Assembly (NCBI GenBank): GCA_016295895.1
Contig: JAEDKI010000121.1
Location: 1-6,252, forward strand
Length of the DNA: 6,252 bases
Direction of reading: 5' to 3'
From: Clostridiaceae bacterium
GTDB lineage: Bacteria > Bacillota > Clostridia > Oscillospirales > Acutalibacteraceae
The stretch's first letter is position 1, and each line of letters starts with the position of its first letter. The notes under the pieces are model-generated. The model worked only from the letters and a program-made list of their open reading frames with translations, searched no databases and had not been told where the DNA came from. Shown here one piece after another: positions 1-5,042 of this stretch. A program made the position numbers and the translations under genes.

Positions 1-1
1 T

Positions 2-472
2 TCAAGTGCATTTTTGAACGGAGTCCTTTACGCTTATCGACCCGATAAAATCTACTGCGGCGAATTGCCCGACGGCAGCAGCCTTTTGCTTAACAGAAGT
101 GAAATTAATAATTTTGACGGCATCTCATATTCGGAAAAATTTTCCGTAAAAAGCTATAATATTAATAATAATTATTGCGTATTGCTGAAAAATCAGGATA
201 TTTGCGCCCTGATTTGCTTTGATCCCGTCCTTGATGTTTCAGATTTGCCCGAGGAGTTCCGCCATGCCGATGTTATTATCAGCAGGAACGATTATCCGCG
301 GGGAATTGAAAAAACGGGATGTTCTTTGGCGGTTATCAATGCCGGGAACAAGAGGGGAGTTACAATTCAGAACGAGCTGAAAAGCGTCGGCATTAACTGC
401 GCCGCAACAGGCGGTTGCGGAGGCGTAACAGTCCGTGCGGACGGCGGCTTTGTCAGCGCATACAGGGAGTGA
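2..472 (+). CDS. comEC: ComEC/Rec2-like competence protein, C-terminal fragment (5' end outside window)
   Basis: Only the last 156 residues are visible; the frame is open to the left edge, so the TTG at 14 is not a real start. ComEC is the membrane channel that passes single-stranded DNA into the cytoplasm during transformation, and it often ends in a metallo-beta-lactamase (MBL) fold domain. The fragment fits the end of that domain: an NNNYCVLL strand at about 164-187 (family pattern NNxSxVL), a strand at about 206-223 where the family has LLTGD, then HADVII at 263-280 (family ADVLxVGHHGS), and a terminal segment like the family's final strands. Position directly before holA is a common Firmicute arrangement and supports the call. 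Visible metal-site positions look replaced (CFD for TGD, SRND for HHGS), so the domain may be non-catalytic. It could also be another MBL-fold protein; the membrane part that would settle this is outside the window. Confidence 0.68.
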   Translation, partial: SSAFLNGVLYAYRPDKIYCGELPDGSSLLLNRSEINNFDGISYSEKFSVKSYNINNNYCVLLKNQDICALICFDPVLDVSDLPEEFRHADVIISRNDYPRGIEKTGCSLAVINAGNKRGVTIQNELKSVGINCAATGGCGGVTVRADGGFVSAYRE

Positions 473-480
473 GTTCTCCC

Positions 481-487
481 GGAAAGG
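481..487 (+). promoter_or_regulatory. Ribosome binding site deciding the holA start
   Basis: GGAAAGG lies 8 nt before the ATG at 496. The same frame stays open upstream to an ATG at 415, but that would overlap comEC by 58 nt, and the extra 27 residues are arginine-rich and unlike the family's N-terminus. The site therefore favours 496. Confidence 0.7.
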
Positions 488-495
488 ATGGTTTT

Positions 496-1524
496 ATGCC
501 GGCTTTGAATGAGAGCGGATTGAAAGAAAAGCTTCGCAGCAATCCCCTCGGTATTTATTTGATTTACGGCGAAGAAAGCTACCTTAAAAAAACTTATATT
601 GAAAAAATCATCTCCAAAACCGTTGACAAAAGTTTTGAGGATTTCAATCTGCATGTCTTTGACGGCAAGGAATGCACTCTTTCCGATGTTTATGAAATTG
701 CGGGAGCAGTTCCAATGATGGCTGAGAGCAAGTGCGTTTCGGTCAAGGATTTTCCGCTTGATACGCTTGACGATAACGGCTTTGAACAGCTTGAAAAGGT
801 TCTTTCCGATAACCCCGATGACTGCGCTCTTATTTTTTCTTTTGCGGCATATGAGCCAAAGGGCGCAAAATGGAATAAGGCTGTTAAAATGTTTGAAAAA
901 TACGGCTGTTCGGTTAAACTTGAAAAGAAATCGACGGTTGATTTGATAAAAATGCTTGAAAGCGGTGCAAAAAAAAGAGGTGCTTCTTTCGATAAAGGGG
1001 CGGCGGCTTACCTTGTTTCGTGCGTCGGAAGCGACCTTAACACCTTGCTCAATGAGCTTGAAAAGGTCTGTGCATATGCTCAGAATGATTTAATCAAAAA
1101 AAGCGACATTGACGCCGTTTGTGTCAAAAGCCTTGACGCAAAGGTGTTCGACATGATAAAAGACCTGACCGCAGGCAGATTTGAAAGCGCATTCAGAAAG
1201 CTTTCTGTTCTTTTTGAACAGCGTGAAGACGAATTTCAGATTCTCGGCGCTCTGATTGCTCAGTATTCCGATATATACAGGGCAAAGGCGGCTGTCAAAT
1301 CAGGCGGAAGAGCTGAAATGATTGCAAATTACTATAACTATGCCGGCAGAGAATTCAGGCTGACCAATGCGGCAAGAAACGCCTCGTCACTTTCTTTTGA
1401 CGATATTTGCGAGTGCATCGATATTCTTGCTCAGGCGGATCTGATGCTCAAAAGCTCGTCTGTCGATAAAAGACTTGTGCTTGAGCAAACCGTTGTCAGG
1501 CTTGCGAGAACCGGCGGGAGATAA
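496..1524 (+). CDS. holA: DNA polymerase III subunit delta
   Basis: HolA is the delta subunit of the replicative clamp loader. It opens the beta sliding clamp and works with delta-prime and tau/gamma to load it on primed DNA in the cytoplasm. The product has 342 residues, the family's usual length. The N-terminal AAA+-like region opens with GIYLIYGEESYLKK (residues 19-32), the characteristic delta pattern of a YLIYGEE strand followed by a helix. Residues 178-195 (GSDLNTLLNELEKVCAYA) match the conserved stretch between the middle and collar domains. The C-terminal collar domain follows at about 215-338, with VFDMIKDLTAGR near its start and ADLMLKSSSVDKRLVLEQ (314-331) near the end, where family members keep an aD..lK.....lE pattern. 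Delta lacks a Walker ATPase site, and none is seen here. It starts 23 nt after comEC and ends 3 nt before the next gene, so operon transcription is likely. No damage seen. Confidence 0.95.
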   Translation: MPALNESGLKEKLRSNPLGIYLIYGEESYLKKTYIEKIISKTVDKSFEDFNLHVFDGKECTLSDVYEIAGAVPMMAESKCVSVKDFPLDTLDDNGFEQLEKVLSDNPDDCALIFSFAAYEPKGAKWNKAVKMFEKYGCSVKLEKKSTVDLIKMLESGAKKRGASFDKGAAAYLVSCVGSDLNTLLNELEKVCAYAQNDLIKKSDIDAVCVKSLDAKVFDMIKDLTAGRFESAFRKLSVLFEQREDEFQILGALIAQYSDIYRAKAAVKSGGRAEMIANYYNYAGREFRLTNAARNASSLSFDDICECIDILAQADLMLKSSSVDKRLVLEQTVVRLARTGGR

Positions 1525-1527
1525 ACA

Positions 1528-2127
1528 ATGATAAAAATAAAGCAAGCAATAATCGTTGAGGGAAAGTATGACAAAATCAAGCTTTCGGGAATTATTGATG
1601 CGCCCATAATTCAGACTGACGGCTTCGGAATCTTCAAGGATAAGGAGCTTCAATGTCTGATAAGAAATTTAGCTGAAAAAAGAGGAATTTTAGTGCTTAC
1701 GGACAGCGACTCCGCAGGCTTCAGGATTCGCTCTTTTATCGGCTCAACGGTTGATACCAAAAATATTGTTCATGCCTATATTCCCGATATTTTCGGCAAA
1801 GAGAGCCGCAAAACCGAGCCCTCAAAGGAGGGGAAGCTCGGCGTTGAGGGAGTTTCTGAAGATATAATCATGAAAGCTCTTGCCAATGCGGGGGTGCTGT
1901 GCGAAACCGCCGAAGAACCCGAAAGACCGATTACAAAGCTTGATTTGTATGAGCTCGGCTTCACCGGCGGGCAGGACAGTGCAAAAAAAAGAGCGGCGTT
2001 GCTGAAGTTTTATTCTTTTCCTGCAAGACTTTCGGCAAATGCGCTTGTTAAGGTTTTGAACAGCATAACAACATACGAACAGTTTCTCGAGGATGTTAAA
2101 GAAATCGAAAAGGAGTTGTCGGAATGA
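1528..2127 (+). CDS. rnmV: RNase M5-like Toprim protein (5S rRNA maturation family) with DUF4093 domain
   Basis: RNase M5 removes both ends of the 5S rRNA precursor in low-GC Gram-positives. The product is 199 residues, close to the roughly 190 typical. The N-terminal Toprim domain (about 5-90) has the catalytic glutamate in VEGKYDK (E11), a TDGFG segment (30-34) and the metal-binding DSD (D59, D61) in LVLTDSDSAG. A KLGVEG stretch (103-108) corresponds to the family's GVEHA motif, but with Gly-Val where the family usually has His-Ala. The C-terminal DUF4093 region (about 125-197) includes DLYELGFTGGQDSAKKR (139-155). A GGGAG ribosome binding site at 1516-1520 lies 7 nt before the ATG, inside the end of holA. 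The gene overlaps ispF by ATGA. In Bacillus rnmV sits by ksgA, so this location is different. The motif change means this could be a paralogue with another RNA substrate; family membership is much surer than the exact substrate. Confidence 0.84.
   Translation: MIKIKQAIIVEGKYDKIKLSGIIDAPIIQTDGFGIFKDKELQCLIRNLAEKRGILVLTDSDSAGFRIRSFIGSTVDTKNIVHAYIPDIFGKESRKTEPSKEGKLGVEGVSEDIIMKALANAGVLCETAEEPERPITKLDLYELGFTGGQDSAKKRAALLKFYSFPARLSANALVKVLNSITTYEQFLEDVKEIEKELSE
2109..2115 (+). promoter_or_regulatory. Strong ribosome binding site for ispF inside the preceding gene
   Basis: AAAGGAG ends 8 nt before the ispF ATG and lies within the last codons of the RNase M5-like gene. With the ATGA overlap this suggests translational coupling, and it fixes the ispF start at 2124. 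Confidence 0.75.
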
Positions 2128-2603
2128 TCAGAATCGGTCAGGGATATGATGTTCATCGGCTTTCCGAGGGCAGAAAGCTGATAATCGGCGGTGTGGAGAT
2201 TCCCTTTGAGTTGGGGCTTCTCGGCCATTCGGATGCGGATGTTCTTCTTCATGCGGTGAGCGACGCTCTGCTCGGTGCGGCGGCGCTCGGTGATATCGGC
2301 TGCCTTTTTCCCGACACTGACGAAAAATATAAGGGAGCGGACAGCACGGTTCTTCTCCGTGAGGTTGTTTCCGTTCTGAAAAAAGCGGGCTTTTCCGTTG
2401 TTAATATTGACTGCACGGTCATTGCTCAGAGGCCTAAAATGCGCCCTTATATCGAGCAAATGCGCCGAAATATTGCAGATTGCTGTGAAATTTCAACCGA
2501 TTCCGTCAGCGTTAAGGCAACCACCGAGGAGGGGCTCGGCTTTACCGGCAGAGGAGAGGGTATAGCCGCTCAGGCTGTCTGCCTTATTTCCAGGACTTTT
2601 TAA
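2124..2603 (+). CDS. ispF: 2-C-methyl-D-erythritol 2,4-cyclodiphosphate synthase
   Basis: IspF converts CDP-methylerythritol 2-phosphate to methylerythritol 2,4-cyclodiphosphate with release of CMP, a middle step of the MEP isoprenoid pathway. It is a cytoplasmic homotrimer. The 159-residue product is the standard length and complete. It begins MIRIGQGYDVHRL with the zinc ligands D9 and H11; the third ligand, H43, is in the conserved LGHSDADVLLHAVSDALLG segment (33-51). DIGCLFPDTD (57-66) is the family's substrate loop, and KATTEEGLGFTGRGEGIAA (131-149) holds the CDP-binding Thr-Thr-Glu region (T133, T134, E135). All key residues are present, so it should be active. It overlaps the previous gene by ATGA and has its own strong ribosome binding site. 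ispD, often adjacent or fused, is not in this window. Confidence 0.98.
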   Translation: MIRIGQGYDVHRLSEGRKLIIGGVEIPFELGLLGHSDADVLLHAVSDALLGAAALGDIGCLFPDTDEKYKGADSTVLLREVVSVLKKAGFSVVNIDCTVIAQRPKMRPYIEQMRRNIADCCEISTDSVSVKATTEEGLGFTGRGEGIAAQAVCLISRTF

Positions 2604-2652
2604 TCGGCATTCTTTTCTTTGAAAGTTAATTTTTTGTTAATAATCCGATTAA
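2600..2652 (+). repeat. Spaced 8-bp inverted repeat flanking the ispF-cdaA gap
   Basis: TTAATCGG at 2600-2607, which includes the ispF stop codon, is a perfect reverse complement of CCGATTAA at 2645-2652, just upstream of the cdaA -35 box. The arms are 37 nt apart and there is no T-run directly after the second arm, so it is not a normal terminator. It could be a weak RNA fold, a binding site pair or chance in AT-rich DNA. Confidence 0.25.
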
Positions 2653-2655
2653 TAT

Positions 2656-2684
2656 TTGCAACCTGCCTGTTATTATGTTATGAT
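2656..2684 (+). promoter_or_regulatory. Sigma-A promoter for cdaA-cdaR, extended -10
   Basis: The -35 box TTGCAA (2656-2661) and -10 box TATGAT (2679-2684) are 17 nt apart, and a TG at 2676-2677 one base before the -10 makes it an extended -10 promoter. Transcription would start near 2690, giving a leader of under 30 nt. That leaves no room for a riboswitch. It gives the c-di-AMP genes expression independent of the upstream cluster, although readthrough from ispF is possible because no clear terminator separates them. Confidence 0.72.
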
Positions 2685-2697
2685 ATTTTCAGTTAAA

Positions 2698-2704
2698 GAA
2701 AGGA
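2698..2704 (+). promoter_or_regulatory. Ribosome binding site for cdaA, unusually far from the start
   Basis: GAAAGGA is the only purine-rich match upstream of cdaA, and its end is 13 nt from the ATG at 2718, longer than the 7-9 nt seen at the other genes here. An ATG at 2705 is in another frame. The long spacing could lower translation. Confidence 0.5.
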
Positions 2705-2717
2705 ATGGTCAGAAAGC

Positions 2718-3596
2718 ATGCCGTTTTTTGATAATATAGCCGATTTTTTTTCAAAGCTGCCGTCTTTGGAATTCAAAATAACTGATTTTCTTGATATTTG
2801 CCTTGTTGCATTTATTCTTTATAACGGCATAAAGCTTATCCGTGAAACAAGAGCTTTTCAGCTTGCAAAGGGCTTGCTTTTGCTCGGAGTTGCATATTTG
2901 CTCATTTATCAGCTTGACATGCAGGCAAGCTCTTTTATTTTCCGTGTAATTTTCCAAAATATTTTTATTGTTCTTATTATTCTTTTTCAGCAGGAAATCA
3001 GGCAGGTTCTCGAGAGAGTCGGCAAAAGCAGATTTTCAAATCTCAGCCTGTTGATTAAAGGAAATGATACGGCAAATATTGAAATGGTCAGCGATGCGAT
3101 TATCGAAATTGCAAAGGCTGTTCAGCGCATGAGCGAGAGCAAAACGGGTTCTTTGATTGTTATGGAAAAAGAAATGCTGCTCGGCGAAGTAATAAAAACA
3201 GGAACGGCTGTTGATGCCAAGATAACTCACGAGCTTATCGGCAACATTTTTTATCCCAAAGCACCCTTGCATGACGGTGCGGCAATTGTCAGAAACGGCA
3301 GACTTATCTGCGCAGGCTGCGTTCTTCCGCTGACGAAGAATAACGATATTTCCAGCGACCTCGGAACAAGACACAGAGCCGCCATAGGCATGAGTGAGCA
3401 GAGCGACGCCATGATAGTTGTAACTTCCGAAGAAACGGGAGTTATTTCGGTTGCTTTCAAAGGAGAGCTGACAAGAAATCTGACGGAATCCAAGCTCAGA
3501 GAGCTGCTTATGGATTATCTTATCGAAACCGCTCCCGAGGGAAGCAGCGCTGTGGTTAATAATCTTATGAATAAGTTTAAGGGTAAAAAGAAATGA
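2718..3596 (+). CDS. cdaA: Membrane diadenylate cyclase (c-di-AMP synthase)
   Basis: CdaA joins two ATP into cyclic di-AMP, the second messenger that controls potassium and osmolyte transport and cell-wall homeostasis in Firmicutes. The product is 292 residues, slightly longer than the roughly 270-280 common in the family. Three hydrophobic helices near the N-terminus (about 22-40, 50-67 and 73-91) anchor it in the membrane. They are followed by the CdaA hallmark FQQEIRQVLERVGK (90-103) and then the cytoplasmic DAC domain (about 115-270). Both catalytic motifs are intact: DGA at 186-188 in YPKAPLHDGAAIV, and RHR at 218-220 in LGTRHRAAIG. An ATGA overlap with cdaR indicates coupled translation with its regulator. 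It has its own promoter. No sign of truncation or transfer. This is the single-domain CdaA type rather than DisA, which has DNA-binding domains and no membrane helices. Confidence 0.97.
   Translation: MPFFDNIADFFSKLPSLEFKITDFLDICLVAFILYNGIKLIRETRAFQLAKGLLLLGVAYLLIYQLDMQASSFIFRVIFQNIFIVLIILFQQEIRQVLERVGKSRFSNLSLLIKGNDTANIEMVSDAIIEIAKAVQRMSESKTGSLIVMEKEMLLGEVIKTGTAVDAKITHELIGNIFYPKAPLHDGAAIVRNGRLICAGCVLPLTKNNDISSDLGTRHRAAIGMSEQSDAMIVVTSEETGVISVAFKGELTRNLTESKLRELLMDYLIETAPEGSSAVVNNLMNKFKGKKK
3578..3583 (+). promoter_or_regulatory. Ribosome binding site for cdaR inside cdaA
   Basis: TAAGGG ends 9 nt before the cdaR ATG at 3593, within the lysine-rich final codons of cdaA. It is only a modest match to AGGAGG, so cdaR translation probably depends partly on ribosomes ending cdaA. 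Confidence 0.5.
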
Positions 3597-4861
3597 AGAA
3601 TAAAAAACAGAGATTCAGCGATCTTTTTTATGACAACCGCTTTGTGCTTGTCTTTTCTTTGATAGCTGCCGTTGTCATATGGCTTGTTGTGGTTGTTGAG
3701 TTCAGCCCCGAAATAACCCATACTGTCAAGGGCGTTCCCGTTCAGATTGATTATTCAAAAATTGAGAAAGATCTCGGGCTTAAGCCTTTCGGAGAAACTC
3801 AGTTTACCGTTGATGTTACAATCAGCGGAAAGAGATATATCGTTGAGTCTGACGATACGGTTAACGACATTGTTGTTACCGCAGACACAAGCTATGTAAA
3901 TTCTGTCGGAACATATCGACTTAATCTGAAGGTATCAACCGTCAGCCCAAGGCCGGGATATAATTTCAATAATCTTTCAACCGACGAGGTTGAAGTTTAT
4001 TTCGACTATCAAAAAGAAAAGGAATTTGCCATCGAGGCGGATATTGAATTCAAAGGCGATGCAACGCCCGACGGCTATTTTATTGACAGCTACATTTTCC
4101 CCGAATCGAATATAGTCAGAGTATCGGGTCCCGAAACCGAGATAAATAAAATCAGCCGTGTTGTTGCGAGAGGAACTGTTGAGGAAACTCTTCGACAGAA
4201 CGACACAATTGACGCTTCACTTGTTGCCTTGACAAAAGAAGGCTCGGTTCCGAAATTCATTTCATTCAATAAGCAGTCCGAGGTTATCAGAATAACCATT
4301 CCCGTCTATAAAATTGCCGAATTGCCGGTTGAATGCAGTTTTATCAACAAGCCTTCGAATTATGTTGACAATCTGCCTTTCAAGGTTTCAATCAGCCCCG
4401 CAACCGCAAGGTTCGGCATACCCGAGCAGAAGCTTGAGGGTCTCGAAGTCTTTGAAATAGCTTCGATTGACTTTTCAAAGATTCATACGGGAGTCAATGA
4501 ATTCACGGTCAATTCTTCCGATATAACCGGCGCCGTGGTTCTTGACGATGTTGACCGGTTCACCGTCACGGTAACTGTTGACGGCATGGCTTCAAAAACC
4601 ATTGCCGCTCCCGAATCGGTCAGCTTTATCAATGTTCCCGGCAATGCAAATGTCGAACTGGTCAAGCTCGATTTTTCCGAGATTACCATTGTAGGCCCCG
4701 AAGAATCGATTTCTCAGCTTAACACCGATAATATTATCATCAGCGCCGATCTCAACGGCATTGACGAAAAAACCGTCGGCAATGCGACTGTCACGGTGAT
4801 GGTCACCGATGACGACTGCTGGTCATACGGCGATTACACCGCAACGGTAAATATTTCATAA
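3593..4861 (+). CDS. cdaR: CdaA regulatory protein CdaR, YbbR-domain protein
   Basis: CdaR is a membrane-anchored protein that binds and modulates CdaA; most of it lies outside the cell membrane. The 422-residue product has a short basic cytoplasmic start (MKNKKQR), one transmembrane helix at about 17-36, and then a long beta-rich region that divides into about four YbbR repeats: roughly 46-138, 145-240, 243-330 and 336-421. Two repeats carry the family's VxGPExxIxxI-like signature, VSGPETEINKI (177-187) and IVGPEESISQL (366-376). The others are more diverged. Overlap with cdaA by ATGA and the order cdaA-cdaR are the classic arrangement and confirm the role. The usual third gene, glmM, is absent: a terminator follows 12 nt after the stop. 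Whether CdaR activates or inhibits CdaA here cannot be told from sequence; both effects are described for the family. Confidence 0.93.
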   Translation: MKNKKQRFSDLFYDNRFVLVFSLIAAVVIWLVVVVEFSPEITHTVKGVPVQIDYSKIEKDLGLKPFGETQFTVDVTISGKRYIVESDDTVNDIVVTADTSYVNSVGTYRLNLKVSTVSPRPGYNFNNLSTDEVEVYFDYQKEKEFAIEADIEFKGDATPDGYFIDSYIFPESNIVRVSGPETEINKISRVVARGTVEETLRQNDTIDASLVALTKEGSVPKFISFNKQSEVIRITIPVYKIAELPVECSFINKPSNYVDNLPFKVSISPATARFGIPEQKLEGLEVFEIASIDFSKIHTGVNEFTVNSSDITGAVVLDDVDRFTVTVTVDGMASKTIAAPESVSFINVPGNANVELVKLDFSEITIVGPEESISQLNTDNIIISADLNGIDEKTVGNATVTVMVTDDDCWSYGDYTATVNIS

Positions 4862-4873
4862 CAATATCCCGAT

Positions 4874-4916
4874 CCCGCAGAAAACGGATTGATTTTCCGT
4901 GTTTCTGCGGGTTTTT
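4874..4916 (+). terminator. Strong intrinsic terminator after cdaR
   Basis: CCCGCAGAAA (4874-4883) pairs with TTTCTGCGGG (4902-4911). After one bulged G at 4901, a further five pairs form (4884-4888 with 4896-4900), leaving a 7-nt loop. Five T residues follow at 4912-4916. It ends the cdaA-cdaR transcript. There is no A-run before the left arm, so it is not clearly bidirectional. Confidence 0.93.
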
Positions 4917-4918
4917 GC

Positions 4919-4969
4919 ATTATAAATAAAAATTTTAATATTAAATTTATATTAATTATATAAATAATT
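4919..4969 (+). promoter_or_regulatory. A/T-only block upstream of the lipoprotein promoter, possible UP element
   Basis: All 51 bases are A or T, ending just before the -35 box at 4971, where an UP element would contact the RNA polymerase alpha subunit. It includes a perfect 12-bp palindrome, TTTAATATTAAA (4934-4945). The rest of the window has no comparable run. It may boost transcription, bend DNA, or simply be a non-coding spacer between terminator and promoter. Confidence 0.4.
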
Positions 4970-4970
4970 G

Positions 4971-5000
4971 TTGATTTATGGAAAAAGAATGTGCTATAAT
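4971..5000 (+). promoter_or_regulatory. Sigma-A promoter for the lipoprotein gene, consensus extended -10
   Basis: TATAAT at 4995-5000 is a perfect -10 box, preceded by TG at 4992-4993 (extended -10). TTGATT at 4971-4976 is a 4-of-6 -35 box with an 18-nt spacer. Transcription would start near 5007, about 36 nt before the start codon. The gene is thus transcribed separately from cdaA-cdaR. Confidence 0.8.
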
Positions 5001-5027
5001 ATCTTGAAATACTGTAAGTATATTCTG

Positions 5028-5034
5028 AAGGGAG
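5028..5034 (+). promoter_or_regulatory. Strong ribosome binding site for the lipoprotein gene
   Basis: AAGGGAG ends 8 nt before the ATG at 5043. It fixes the start at the codon that begins a good lipoprotein signal peptide. Confidence 0.8.
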
Positions 5035-5042
5035 TGAAAGCA

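Noticed and set aside
415..495. In-frame 27-residue N-terminal extension of holA from an ATG at 415
   Set aside because: It overlaps comEC by 58 nt, is arginine-rich and unlike the family, and the ATG at 496 has a well-placed ribosome binding site and gives the normal length.
367..654. Minus-strand open frame across the comEC-holA junction
   Set aside because: It is antisense to two supported genes and its product has no recognisable features.
2010..2459. Minus-strand open frame of 149 codons opposite ispF
   Set aside because: ispF is certain here; the reverse frame is a by-product of its codon use, with no recognisable domain.
2604..2640. Possible terminator after ispF (CTTTGAAAG followed by a T-run)
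   Set aside because: The stem would have only a 1-nt loop and weak A-T pairs, so it cannot form a stable terminator hairpin.
3036..3493. Minus-strand open frames opposite cdaA
   Set aside because: They are antisense to the intact DAC domain and have no family-like pattern.
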